From the IMG/VR virus record IMGVR_UViG_3300035670_000119, positions 1-64,000 of that record: a DNA stretch of 64,000 nucleotides; one strand, given 5' to 3'. Each line of letters starts with the position of its first letter. Within the stretch, counting starts at the first letter, position 1. A program made the translations under genes and the position numbers. Positions 40,444 to 48,493 of the stretch are shown piece after piece. The notes below the pieces were generated by a model, which searched no databases, was not told where the DNA came from, and saw nothing but the letters and a program-made list of their open reading frames with translations. This DNA is from a virus.

Positions 40444-41064
40444 TTACATGTACTGCTTGATAGGCATGTTGCTAGAGCCATAAGACTCAGGATCAATAGC
40501 TTGTTGTGCAGCCATCTGCATGGCAGCATCTTGATTCATGCCTGGAATGCCAACCAATTGACCTGCGTTTGCAAGGCCACCGCCAATCATTCCACCAAAC
40601 CCGCCAGCGGCGGTTAAGCCGATTGGAATACCAGCAGTATTAATAAGAGCCTGAGACCGACGAAGGCCAGTCTTAAATTGATCTCTTATTTGGTCTGGAT
40701 CGCCACCTTGAGCGTTTAACTGCCGAAGCATATCGCGAACGTATTCTGCGTTCTCAATTTCAGAAGCAGACATACGAGCTTTGCGTGCAGCTGCTCCTGG
40801 ATTGTTCATGACAACAGCACCGAGGTCGCTCATTGCTTTTACAGCGCGGCCACGTAAGCCAGGAATTTGTGCACCAAGTAGAGCACCAGCTCCGCCAGCG
40901 CCAAGTGCCTCTAATCCAAGGCGGCCAGCACCTTCGTCTTGAGCTTCACCAGAAACCAGGTTTCCTAATGTAGCAAGGCCGGCGGCACCGAGGCCGCCAG
41001 CCACTGCAGAAGCAATGGGATTCCTGCTGATTGTGTTAGCGTACTTACCAGCAAGTTTAATCAT
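40444..41064 (-). CDS. Unknown Gly/Ala-rich membrane-active virion protein (206 aa)
   Basis: The 206-residue protein has an N-terminal Gly/Ala hydrophobic segment (SAVAGGLGAAGLATLGNLVS) and a second one near residues 150-175 (GIPIGLTAAGGFGGMIGGGL), joined by charged helix. This glycine-zipper layout is shared with several proteins of the late block and suggests membrane insertion during DNA ejection. It lies between the scaffold candidate and the capsid gene. Confidence 0.55.
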   Translation of the reverse strand: MIKLAGKYANTISRNPIASAVAGGLGAAGLATLGNLVSGEAQDEGAGRLGLEALGAGGAGALLGAQIPGLRGRAVKAMSDLGAVVMNNPGAAARKARMSASEIENAEYVRDMLRQLNAQGGDPDQIRDQFKTGLRRSQALINTAGIPIGLTAAGGFGGMIGGGLANAGQLVGIPGMNQDAAMQMAAQQAIDPESYGSSNMPIKQYM

Positions 41065-41068
41065 CGCT

Positions 41069-42031
41069 TCACTCCATCACAAACAGTTTGTTTGCAACGA
41101 CTTGAGGCTGGGCTTGGTTCAGGAGGCGCCAGGCTTGTGCAGGATCCACATCCATTTGCTGCTTGAAGGAACCCCAGAAGTTTTCAGGTTGCTGAGGAGC
41201 GGAAGCTGCGGGAGGAGCAGGGAACTGTGGCATGTAAGGATTCACAGCCTCAGTGCGGTAACCAGGGGTTTCCAGGTCGGCCTCACTTTCGTACACGGGG
41301 TACGGGCCTTCAGGACCAAAGAACCGCAAAGTGTAATCACTGAGAACGTCAGGGTTCGTCAGGATCTCGTTGTAAGCCAGGTTCTCTTGGTGCTCGTTAA
41401 CCGCGAACTCGGCATACCCTTCGATCAGGCCTTTGGCTTGGGTGCCCCAGGCAACAGCACTATCCAGCATGCCTTCCAGTTGGAGGGCATAGTTGTTCAG
41501 GATGGCAGGTGCTTCAACGCCGTACGCGCTTACCACGTGACGGGTTTCTGGACTCCACTGGAGCAGATCCGCTACGTCCCCCAAGGATTGAACCGAGAAG
41601 GTTTGGGAAGAGCTGGGCGAGGATGTCGGGTTGGCTTGCCAGGTCTGCGGAGCCGATTGTTGCGTAGCTGGGCCTACTTGCTGGCCGTAGTTCGCCGGGG
41701 CGTACTGAGTCGGCGCTACTGATGGTTGACCCTGGAACGGGGATTGAACTGGTGCGCTCAGAAGGCCCACCACTTTGTTGAACGCCGATTCCCACGGATT
41801 GCTCTGAGTCGCCGGTTGGGATTGGGGGGCGTACTGAGTAGGGGCTGATTGGTAGCTGGGGGCTGCCTGCGGTACTGCTTGGGGGTAGCTGGTACCCACC
41901 TGATACGCCACTGGAGCTGCCTGGTAGCTCGCCGGCGCTTGCGCTGGAGCTGGTGCCACGTAGCTGCTCGGAGCCACCGCTGCCGGAACTTGGCTCGTCT
42001 GTGGGATCGATTGGACGGTAGCGTCCTGCAT
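41069..42031 (-). CDS. Candidate scaffolding protein
   Basis: The 320-residue protein lies between portal and capsid genes, the usual place of the scaffold. The N-terminal 150 residues are Ala, Pro, Gln, Ser and Tyr-rich with repeats of APTQYAP and SYQ-type units, and the second half is helical (QENLAYNEILTNPDVLSDYT, MDVDPAQAWRLLNQAQPQ). An AGGAG site precedes the ATG. The first 518 bp are read in a different frame from the end of the portal gene, an unusually long overlap. Function is inferred from position and composition. Confidence 0.6.
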   Translation of the reverse strand: MQDATVQSIPQTSQVPAAVAPSSYVAPAPAQAPASYQAAPVAYQVGTSYPQAVPQAAPSYQSAPTQYAPQSQPATQSNPWESAFNKVVGLLSAPVQSPFQGQPSVAPTQYAPANYGQQVGPATQQSAPQTWQANPTSSPSSSQTFSVQSLGDVADLLQWSPETRHVVSAYGVEAPAILNNYALQLEGMLDSAVAWGTQAKGLIEGYAEFAVNEHQENLAYNEILTNPDVLSDYTLRFFGPEGPYPVYESEADLETPGYRTEAVNPYMPQFPAPPAASAPQQPENFWGSFKQQMDVDPAQAWRLLNQAQPQVVANKLFVME

Positions 42032-43778
42032 AACTCATCTCCTTTTGTAAGGCTTCTAAAGTTCGATACAGATATGGGGTTAAATCCAATCTGGGATCCG
42101 CAGCCATCGGTAGATCCGGTGCTTGCGGGTGAGGAGTCTGCATCATTCCCCCCACTAGTTTCGCGAATTGAGAGTATGCACCCTGCAACTCGTTAACCAT
42201 CCTGAACGGGAACCCAGATAACATCTCGGCTCGTTCCTCATCCGTCTTAGACGGGAAGAGGTATTTCAGTGCTTCAATGCTATCAACACCTAATTCCTGA
42301 AGATTTCGAACAACAATGGAGTTGTTCAAGATATCTTGCGTGGAATCTTCATACACTGGACCAAGCCAGCGCCAAAGTACGGTGAGATCCCCGTCGGGAA
42401 TAAGACCCATGACTCCAGGTGGAATCATTTGGGTCTCTACACATGCCATCATAATTTGTTTCAGTTTCTCGTTGTATTGTTTCAACGCTTCGTCATAAGC
42501 AGCTTGCTCTTCTGGCCTTGCTTCTTTTGGAAGATCTACTGGTTTTTCTAATCCAGCGGCGGCGGCTAGTGTTGTTTTAAACAACTGTTCTTCTTGGTAA
42601 ATAATTAATTCCAAACACCGGCAAATACCATGTGTATAAATTGCGTTTGCTTTTTTCTTTGATGTGGCCGCAACACGTCCGAAGAGTGACTTGTATTCAG
42701 TTGCGGTTACACCTGCAGAGATAGACAGTTCATCTACGCCGCCTAGTGCAGTACGGATTTCTTCGCGATACTGACGCGCAAATGCATTTTGGTCACCAGT
42801 AATCGCATCAGGAACAATGTAACCAACTCGATCGTTTGGTTCCAGGTTTGCAATAATCCGTGGAACACGAATCTGACCATCAATGCTACGGCTGGTGGGA
42901 TCAGCCTTGAACATTGACCGACTCATCGGTGAAGGGCTGGCAAAGCCAGAGTTTGCTGCAATAGAAGGACGCTGGATATTAACGTCCCCACCTGCCTCCA
43001 TTAGGTCGGTCTTGGGACGAGAGGAAAGAAGCGTGGGATTACCAAAGAACGTAATATTCTTTCGCATCGTACGCATCAATTCATCGTGCGTACAAATGTG
43101 ATTGGCCATGGCATCGAATTCGCCAATGCCTTCTGTGGAGAATCCCTGGGGATTGTTAAGAATCTCGACGCAAGGAATAAAGCCTAGGCTATTCTTGAAT
43201 TCTTTTGTTGTTCCAGTAACTGCATAGGTAGGCATGTCAAAAGACATTTCGCCATCTGAGTGCGTTTCTTCAATCAGATCCGGACGAATAGAAAGACGGA
43301 TATACCGTTTGGCGCCAGGGCTATACGTACTCTTGGAGCCGGTCAAATTTGTAGTATTAATTTGATCACCAAAGCCCGCTCCACGCCTGACCTTGTAGCT
43401 GTAGATGATTACGACTTCATCTAGCTCACCGTCAACGTTGTAGTATGTCCTGTACTCGTGCTCGCGGAAGTAATAGAGGCGATAACTGTTTTTAGTTGGG
43501 CGGATATAAAACAACCCTTTGCCATCACACAGGAAGTACTCCCAGATAGAATCCAGGCGCGTATCCATCTTGTTGTACTTCAGTACGCGATCAAGAAAGT
43601 CCTTGCGCTGGGCACCAAAATTATCTTGTGCTGGAAAGAACTCAACTCCCTGGCGAATGCCAAAGAGTTTCATTTGTGCAATATGGGACGCGACAATTCC
43701 GGTATCAACGACAATGTCACTATCCTTGTCAAGGTAGGCATTGACAATTTCTTGAAGCCGGGCTTTAGCGTCTGCCAT
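41514..43778 (-). CDS. Portal protein
   Basis: The 754-residue protein follows the terminase and precedes scaffold and capsid. Residues 1-580 look like a portal core: DIVVDTGIVASHIAQMKLFG, WEYFLCDGKGLFYIRP, a helical RQYREEIRTALGGVDELSIS and RMVNELQGAYSQFAKLVGG. Residues about 590-754 are Ser/Gly/Pro-rich, low complexity and end with basic residues (PSRGKRVRR); this tail is the part overlapping the scaffold candidate in another frame. Portal rings are dodecamers through which DNA enters and leaves the head. Confidence 0.75.
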   Translation of the reverse strand: MADAKARLQEIVNAYLDKDSDIVVDTGIVASHIAQMKLFGIRQGVEFFPAQDNFGAQRKDFLDRVLKYNKMDTRLDSIWEYFLCDGKGLFYIRPTKNSYRLYYFREHEYRTYYNVDGELDEVVIIYSYKVRRGAGFGDQINTTNLTGSKSTYSPGAKRYIRLSIRPDLIEETHSDGEMSFDMPTYAVTGTTKEFKNSLGFIPCVEILNNPQGFSTEGIGEFDAMANHICTHDELMRTMRKNITFFGNPTLLSSRPKTDLMEAGGDVNIQRPSIAANSGFASPSPMSRSMFKADPTSRSIDGQIRVPRIIANLEPNDRVGYIVPDAITGDQNAFARQYREEIRTALGGVDELSISAGVTATEYKSLFGRVAATSKKKANAIYTHGICRCLELIIYQEEQLFKTTLAAAAGLEKPVDLPKEARPEEQAAYDEALKQYNEKLKQIMMACVETQMIPPGVMGLIPDGDLTVLWRWLGPVYEDSTQDILNNSIVVRNLQELGVDSIEALKYLFPSKTDEERAEMLSGFPFRMVNELQGAYSQFAKLVGGMMQTPHPQAPDLPMAADPRLDLTPYLYRTLEALQKEMSYAGRYRPIDPTDEPSSGSGGSEQLRGTSSSASAGELPGSSSGVSGGYQLPPSSTAGSPQLPISPYSVRPPIPTGDSEQSVGIGVQQSGGPSERTSSIPVPGSTISSADSVRPGELRPASRPSYATIGSADLASQPDILAQLFPNLLGSILGGRSGSAPVESRNPSRGKRVRR

Positions 43779-43815
43779 TATCTTGGTCTTTTGTTGAATA
43801 CTAACAAGTTATTTT

Positions 43816-44337
43816 TTAAATTGCACCTGTACCAAGTTCACCCTGCAATCCAGGTCCTTGATAACGCTCAAAATATGGACGAATACCAGGCATCAAGCCC
43901 TCTGGCACCCCATAGGGCCATCGATAATTACGCAACGGATTGGAACGATTATTCATTGTGTAATTCGTAGGGTCGTATGGCAGAAATTGAGTATCTTGCC
44001 GAGTGCGTACATCTCCCGGAATGTCGCTCATGCCGCCATCGCGATTGCCAATAAGCTGTTTCAAAGTTGGTTTGGAGCCAGAGGCAGGTCTGCTTTGCGC
44101 AACTAACATTCCACCAACGTTACCAACTCCCGCCGCGGGCAACTGTGGTTGAAGTGGAAAAGTAAATTGTTTTTCCTCGTATTCTTTGGTCTCCTTTCCG
44201 GGAAGAAGGGGTTTATGCCAAGGCTCTCCACCTTGAATCTTAAAACGCGGATCTAAAAGAGGATTGCCACCCGCAACGGCACCTTGATTACCAACAAAAC
44301 CACCGTATGTGCCGCCGGGTTGTGTAATGTAACGCAT
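43816..44337 (-). CDS. Unknown Pro/Gly-rich virion protein (173 aa)
   Basis: The frame from the ATG at 44335-44337 gives 173 residues rich in Gly, Pro, Asn, Arg and Tyr (QPGGTYGGFVGNQGAVAGG, PYGVPEGLMPGIRPYFERY), without clear secondary structure. A TTG at 44352 is an alternative start. It lies between the AbrB-like gene and the portal. Function unknown. Confidence 0.5.
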   Translation of the reverse strand: MRYITQPGGTYGGFVGNQGAVAGGNPLLDPRFKIQGGEPWHKPLLPGKETKEYEEKQFTFPLQPQLPAAGVGNVGGMLVAQSRPASGSKPTLKQLIGNRDGGMSDIPGDVRTRQDTQFLPYDPTNYTMNNRSNPLRNYRWPYGVPEGLMPGIRPYFERYQGPGLQGELGTGAI

Positions 44338-44362
44338 CCTTTTATCTATCAATCTTTTTATT

Positions 44363-44545
44363 TTACTCTTCTATAACCTCGTAACCAGCCGCGTCATTCA
44401 CTTTGCTAAGAACAATGCCGTTGCTGCGTACGTCCCAGTTGAGAATATCGCCTTCTTGCCAGCCCAAATCTTCAATCACCTCGTCAGGAAGAACAATATA
44501 CTGGTCTCCGTTCTCGTCCTCCTGGACCTCAAGGATGTAACTCAT
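44363..44545 (-). CDS. AbrB/MazE-type swapped-hairpin protein (60 aa)
   Basis: The 60-residue protein matches the AbrB/MazE fold: ENGDQYIVLPDEVIEDLGWQ, EGDILNWDVRSNGIVLSKV. Such proteins are DNA-binding transition regulators or antitoxins. No toxin partner lies next to it. Its ATG overlaps the preceding stop (ATGA), so it is co-translated with the membrane coiled-coil protein in the packaging module; control of late genes is possible. Confidence 0.75.
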   Translation of the reverse strand: MSYILEVQEDENGDQYIVLPDEVIEDLGWQEGDILNWDVRSNGIVLSKVNDAAGYEVIEE

Positions 44546-44847
44546 TTGCTTGAAAGCATCGTCTCGATTAGTTTATCAAGCTTATTATTAATTTCGCGAA
44601 AGTTGTCTCGCATATCTTGGATTTCTCTTAAGAAATCAACTTTAAGGACATACTCTAGAGGCAAGCGCTTCAGGTCTTCTTCCAAAAGATCGATCCTTCT
44701 CTTCTGTGATCCTATGTAATTGTAGGCCTGTTGCACCTGGTCGTTGTATCGACTTAAGATTTTGGATGCGGCCCAGCCGCCGCCGGTAACAGCCGATATG
44801 ACGGCGGTTAAGCCGATGGCTAAGTATTCGGGTCCCACCGCAAACAA
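44542..44847 (-). CDS. Membrane-anchored coiled-coil protein (101 aa)
   Basis: The product has one N-terminal hydrophobic segment (YLAIGLTAVISAVTGGGWAA) followed by a long charged helix (YIGSQKRRIDLLEEDLKRLP, IQDMRDNFREINNKLDKLIE). The start is TTG at 44847 or GTG at 44838. Similar membrane-plus-coiled-coil proteins next to terminase genes act as holins or spanin-like parts in other phages. The exact role is not evident. Confidence 0.55.
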   Translation of the reverse strand: MFAVGPEYLAIGLTAVISAVTGGGWAASKILSRYNDQVQQAYNYIGSQKRRIDLLEEDLKRLPLEYVLKVDFLREIQDMRDNFREINNKLDKLIETMLSSK

Positions 44848-44869
44848 TGCTTTTTTCTAATTCTAGAGT

Positions 44870-46396
44870 TTAGTAATCAACCTGAAGCTGACCTTTTCGC
44901 ATTAAACCGGTAAGCAAAAACACAAGTGCGTCGACACAGTCATCGTGGCTGCTAACGCCAAAGTTAGTCAACTCCTCAAACATTGAAGTGAAATTGCGGA
45001 AGCGATTAAAAATAATTTTTCGATCCTCAAACATCCCCATGCAGCCACGGAAACGTGCAAGTTTATCCGCACGGAAACCTTTGACAGCATGCCAATTCAA
45101 GTTGTACAAACCTTCATTGTTCAAACAGATACGTTTAAAGTCTGCCTCCAGGGAAGCCTGATACGCCACAGCCTCGCTCCAGATATCACAAGTTGAATAC
45201 GTAGGAAAGTAATTACCAGAGTCGTCTTTCCCAAGAACAGACCAATCGTTTAACAATTCTTTGAGGGCATCTAGTTTCTCTAGATTACCCATGACACGTA
45301 AACGTCTGTAATCGATGATATGAATTTGATCGCCTATGCGGCCACCAAGAACCATGACCGTGTAATCGTTTTTCTCCTTAGTACCAACAGAGAGATCAAC
45401 CCCGATTCCGAGGGTGTCAAATTCAGTTGAGATTTCAGCCTTAACGATCAGCTCTGGCGCCAGAGACAACTCGTTTTGTCTAACAACCTGATTCATGTAC
45501 TGGAAAGAAAAAGCAATAGGAGCTTGCCGCTTTTTTTCCTTTAGATAGTCCAGAGACCACATCTCTGGCCAGTAAGAAATTTCTTCCCCTGTTTTGGGAT
45601 CATTAAGAATGGCGGACAAGACAATCTGCTGCCAATTGTTTTGCTCGTTAAAAGTTGTGGAATGAATGTCATCATGGCGAAAGCGTGTGCCAAGGCAAAT
45701 TGCACGTCCTCCCTCGAACATGGTGGGCGCAATCACAGCGTTCCAGTTTTCCTGCATCTGTTTGCGGATATCTGGGTTGGCAATATCAGCGGCAGATTTA
45801 ATGGCGTCATCAATCATCACCAGGTGTGAGCGCTTAGAGGTCACAGAACCTTTCAAACCAGCCGCGCAAAGCGTAAACTGTTCTTCACCCGTGGTATCAA
45901 TGCCAGCAAACTTGTGATCAATTGACCAGTACTCATTACTGGTTACGTTCTTCAATAGACGTACTTTTGGGAAGACTTCTTGGTATCGTTTGCTTTCGAT
46001 GATACGTTTGATAGTTGCAGATTTAGAACGAGCAATATCAACGGTGTAGGAAAGATAAAGAATTTGAAGTGGTTTTTGAGCATGAGTATGGATGCCAATG
46101 GCCCAAGCTGTCAGCAGACCTAGTACTGTTGACTTAGCGGAACCACGGGGGGCCAAGAGGTCGACGTTAGGTCCAGCAATCTTGATGAGGCAACTACTAT
46201 CTTCGTGGGTAACGAAGTGGCGATGCCAATACTTGTGATGCGTGGCGGGAGGCTTATCAGCTACATACTCACAAAAGAAACCAAAATCTTCTCGTGCACG
46301 CTCAATATTTTCTAAGTTTTTATGTGGTCTAATTTGTTGCTTTTGTGCTGCCGCCCTGGCATTACGTCGATATGCAAGATGTTGGTAAGCAGGCAC
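44870..46396 (-). CDS. terL: Terminase large subunit
   Basis: The 508-residue protein has the ATPase motifs LLAPRGSAKST (Walker A, about 80-90) and HLVMIDDAI (Walker B, about 191-199), and the RNase H-like nuclease acidic sites GVDLSVGTKEKNDYTVMVLG (Asp334) and SSHDDCVDALVFLL (C-terminal). It packs DNA into the prohead and cuts it to length. The start codon is GTG at 46394-46396. The portal lies three genes downstream as usual. Confidence 0.9.
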   Translation of the reverse strand: MPAYQHLAYRRNARAAAQKQQIRPHKNLENIERAREDFGFFCEYVADKPPATHHKYWHRHFVTHEDSSCLIKIAGPNVDLLAPRGSAKSTVLGLLTAWAIGIHTHAQKPLQILYLSYTVDIARSKSATIKRIIESKRYQEVFPKVRLLKNVTSNEYWSIDHKFAGIDTTGEEQFTLCAAGLKGSVTSKRSHLVMIDDAIKSAADIANPDIRKQMQENWNAVIAPTMFEGGRAICLGTRFRHDDIHSTTFNEQNNWQQIVLSAILNDPKTGEEISYWPEMWSLDYLKEKKRQAPIAFSFQYMNQVVRQNELSLAPELIVKAEISTEFDTLGIGVDLSVGTKEKNDYTVMVLGGRIGDQIHIIDYRRLRVMGNLEKLDALKELLNDWSVLGKDDSGNYFPTYSTCDIWSEAVAYQASLEADFKRICLNNEGLYNLNWHAVKGFRADKLARFRGCMGMFEDRKIIFNRFRNFTSMFEELTNFGVSSHDDCVDALVFLLTGLMRKGQLQVDY

Positions 46397-46428
46397 AACA
46401 ATAGGTTCAAGTATTACTGAATACTACT

Positions 46429-46515
46429 TTATTTTTGTTGGGTCTGGTTCTTTTTACGTTCTTGATACTGGCGTGCCTTGTCCAAAGCCGCCTTGCGTTT
46501 TTCCTTGTCCGTCAT
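46429..46515 (-). CDS. Possible 28-residue basic ORF or frameshifted end
   Basis: ATG at 46513-46515 opens a 28-codon frame, MTDKEKRKAALDKARQYQER followed by KKNQTQQK, overlapping the end of the gene at 46454-46768 in another frame. The composition (Lys, Arg, Gln helix) continues the charged helix of that gene better than its own frame does, so it may be its true end after a frameshift. It may also be chance. Confidence 0.3.
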   Translation of the reverse strand: MTDKEKRKAALDKARQYQERKKNQTQQK

Positions 46516-46768
46516 CTTGCTGCCGTCTTTGTTCTTCGCGTTCTTTGTCTTGAAGTGCTCCAGGAGCTGAGGCGGCCTTTTGTTCTTTGTCATTTTTAAG
46601 AGCGTTTAAAACGGCAGCTCCTTGTTTTGCTTCGCCGCCAATGGGAGAACCTTGCAATTCACGTACTCCGCCGAAACGGTTTTTTTGAAGTTGCTGAACA
46701 ACATTCATGAGTCCACCAGCGAGACGCGCATCGTTGGCTGGTGGCATCTGTTCGCCGGAAGGTTTCAT
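46454..46768 (-). CDS. Unknown protein between terminase genes (104 aa)
   Basis: The 104-residue protein has a helical start (ANDARLAGGLMNVVQQLQKN) and a Gln/Arg/Lys/Glu-rich second half (DKEREEQRRQQDDGQGKTQG) ending in Gly/Thr residues. The change of composition at the end coincides with an alternative frame (46429-46515) that keeps the charged helix. It lies between the small and large terminase genes. Function unknown. Confidence 0.5.
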   Translation of the reverse strand: MKPSGEQMPPANDARLAGGLMNVVQQLQKNRFGGVRELQGSPIGGEAKQGAAVLNALKNDKEQKAASAPGALQDKEREEQRRQQDDGQGKTQGGFGQGTPVSRT

Positions 46769-46779
46769 GTTCTTATTGT

Positions 46780-47400
46780 TTAGGTTTCGTCATACTGAAT
46801 TTTAGCCCATACACTCATTGAAGCTTCTTCCAAGGGCAATTCAATTGGATCATCCTTAAAGCAAGCCATCAACTCACGAATTGCTCTATCCGCACCAGCC
46901 ATCAACAAACCTTTGCGATCGCGGTTTGAAGTGTAGTTTTCAATCTGTGCAATCGTACCGCGCAATTCTTTTTGCATTGCAGCAATACGTGCAACACCTG
47001 CATCGCGTTTTACGAGGCCTTCATCTACATCCTGGCGTAACTTACGAATATCCTCCTGCATCTCATCAATTTCGTAGAGGAGGGTTTTGCGATGATCTGG
47101 TTTTGGATAGTTGGTTTTAAGCCAGAGTTCACACGCAGCAATGCTTCCCTTATAGCCCAGGAAACGAGCATAGAGGAAGCACTCAATGATGGAGTAATTA
47201 TCGAGAGAAAAACCGCTAAAAGCTTCTTGTTCAGCAGAGTTTAAATTATCAAACCACTGCTCAAACAGCTTAATATCGATAAGCTCGCTGGGCCTGGTTG
47301 TAGTCTCGGGCTTCGTCAGCTTGACGGAACTGCTGCGATTGTTCAGATGAGGTGCGCTGTTCTTCTGCGCCCTTGCCGATGGTTTCTCGCTCTTGTTCAC
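46780..47400 (-). CDS. Candidate terminase small subunit
   Basis: The 206-residue protein begins with a basic, Ser/Asn-rich disordered region. It then has helices (LFEQWFDNLNSAEQEAFSGF, YSIIECFLYARFLGYKGSIA) and a coiled coil (LLYEIDEMQEDIRKLRQDVD). A helical DNA-binding part plus coiled coil upstream of terL is the usual layout of small terminases. The GTG at 47398-47400 has a GGAGG site six bases upstream, which makes it a better start than the TTG at 47403. Recognition is by position and layout, not by sequence. Confidence 0.5.
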   Translation of the reverse strand: MNKSEKPSARAQKNSAPHLNNRSSSVKLTKPETTTRPSELIDIKLFEQWFDNLNSAEQEAFSGFSLDNYSIIECFLYARFLGYKGSIAACELWLKTNYPKPDHRKTLLYEIDEMQEDIRKLRQDVDEGLVKRDAGVARIAAMQKELRGTIAQIENYTSNRDRKGLLMAGADRAIRELMACFKDDPIELPLEEASMSVWAKIQYDET

Positions 47401-47518
47401 CAAGATCCTCCGCTTTTTTCTTAGAGAAACTATAAGCTACTTCAGCAGCTTGTTTGTATTTATCTAGGTCAAACCAGTCATCAGTATCGGTTTGTCCTGT
47501 TGGTACGCTGCTAGCCAT
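47270..47518 (-). CDS. Unknown protein, tandem paralog with VPTGQ-TDD motif (82 aa)
   Basis: The 82-residue protein begins ASSVPTGQTDTDDWFDLDKY and continues as a charged Gln/Glu/Arg helix. The first 20 residues closely match those of the gene just upstream (47545-47724), so the two arose by duplication or share a binding motif. Its last 131 bp overlap the small-terminase candidate in another frame. Confidence 0.6.
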   Translation of the reverse strand: MASSVPTGQTDTDDWFDLDKYKQAAEVAYSFSKKKAEDLGEQERETIGKGAEEQRTSSEQSQQFRQADEARDYNQAQRAYRY

Positions 47519-47544
47519 AGCTTATAGCTCTAACTTGAAGGGGA

Positions 47545-47724
47545 TCAGAAGTTGCTCATCATGCTGGCAAGACCTTGCGCGTAAATATTACGGCGGCCTT
47601 CCAGGGATTCTTGGCGCTTTTGACGACCTTTTGAACCTTCCAGCTTGTCAAGCAAGGTCTGGAATTTATCGATATCAAAGTAATCGTCGGTAGCACTTTG
47701 GCCGGTAGGGACAGAAGCAGTCAT
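47545..47724 (-). CDS. Unknown protein, tandem paralog with VPTGQ-TDD motif (59 aa)
   Basis: ATG at 47722-47724 opens a 59-codon frame, MTASVPTGQSATDDYFDIDK, then FQTLLDKLEGSKGRQKRQES and a hydrophobic end (GLASMMSNF). The shared N-terminal motif (A-S-x-V-P-T-G-Q-x2-T-D-D-aromatic-F-D-x-D-K) with the next gene strongly supports that both are real. The motif may be a peptide that docks to a virion part. Confidence 0.6.
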   Translation of the reverse strand: MTASVPTGQSATDDYFDIDKFQTLLDKLEGSKGRQKRQESLEGRRNIYAQGLASMMSNF

Positions 47725-47763
47725 GTGAATAACGCATTGGTTATTTACTTATTTTAAACAATA

Positions 47764-48483
47764 TTATCCAAAAGCGGAAGTAAGTAGACCGTACATTGAT
47801 CCGGCAAGTTGCATTTTACCGAGAGCTTTGTCTGCTTCCGTTCGAGTTGTCATGGATTTCAGGCTATATTCACCAGTTGTCTTGGCAACGTCACGTGCTG
47901 CTAATCCTTCAATATCAGCAACACGTTCAAGACCGGCATTAATAATTGGCTGAAGGTCCAGCTTGCCCTTGGTCTCGATCTCGGCTACCCTTTGCCGCCA
48001 CTCGGATTCCCTGTCGGCAGTATACTTGGTGCCTTCTAAACCAAGCTCTGCAACCCTGTTTTGCGCATTTGCGTAAGCATTTGCAACATTAAGGTCACCT
48101 TCGTTTTCGGCGCGCTGAAGATCTACGTTGGCGTTACCAACATTCTGGAAGAGCGTGTTTAGAGTGTTGGTATCAAACTGAATACCATTGATTGTTGCAG
48201 AGGTGGGATTTGGATTGACATTATTGTTGTTATTGTTAGTGTTGGTATTAGTATTGGTGTTGGTCGGCGGCTGCCAGGTAGACGCATAGTTTTGCGCACT
48301 AGAGGCAACCTTGGCGGAGGGCGCCCTTGTCTCAATCCTTGATACAATTGACGTCGGCGTTAAGCCTGTTTTCTTTTCAATTTGCTTGAGTTCGCCAGCG
48401 CCAATTTTTTTGCCGTAGTCACTGATGTCAATCTTCTTGCCGGCAATTTTAATTGTATCGTTCTTCTTGTCTTTGTTTGCCAT
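47764..48483 (-). CDS. Unknown virion-type protein with Asn/Thr run (239 aa)
   Basis: The 239-residue protein has a basic N-terminus (KKNDTIKIAGKKIDISDYGK), an Asn/Thr homopolymeric run (about residues 75-92, NTNTNTN then poly-Asn) and a helical second half with many Ala, Glu and Arg. The run is encoded by a short repeated tract and may vary in length between strains. It is probably an internal or tail protein. Confidence 0.55.
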   Translation of the reverse strand: MANKDKKNDTIKIAGKKIDISDYGKKIGAGELKQIEKKTGLTPTSIVSRIETRAPSAKVASSAQNYASTWQPPTNTNTNTNTNNNNNNVNPNPTSATINGIQFDTNTLNTLFQNVGNANVDLQRAENEGDLNVANAYANAQNRVAELGLEGTKYTADRESEWRQRVAEIETKGKLDLQPIINAGLERVADIEGLAARDVAKTTGEYSLKSMTTRTEADKALGKMQLAGSMYGLLTSAFG

Positions 48484-48493
48484 CGTTTTATAC

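Noticed and set aside
48206-48270. Repeated short tract as a CRISPR-like or regulatory repeat
   Set aside because: It is a simple Asn/Thr codon run inside the gene at 47764-48483, without spacers.
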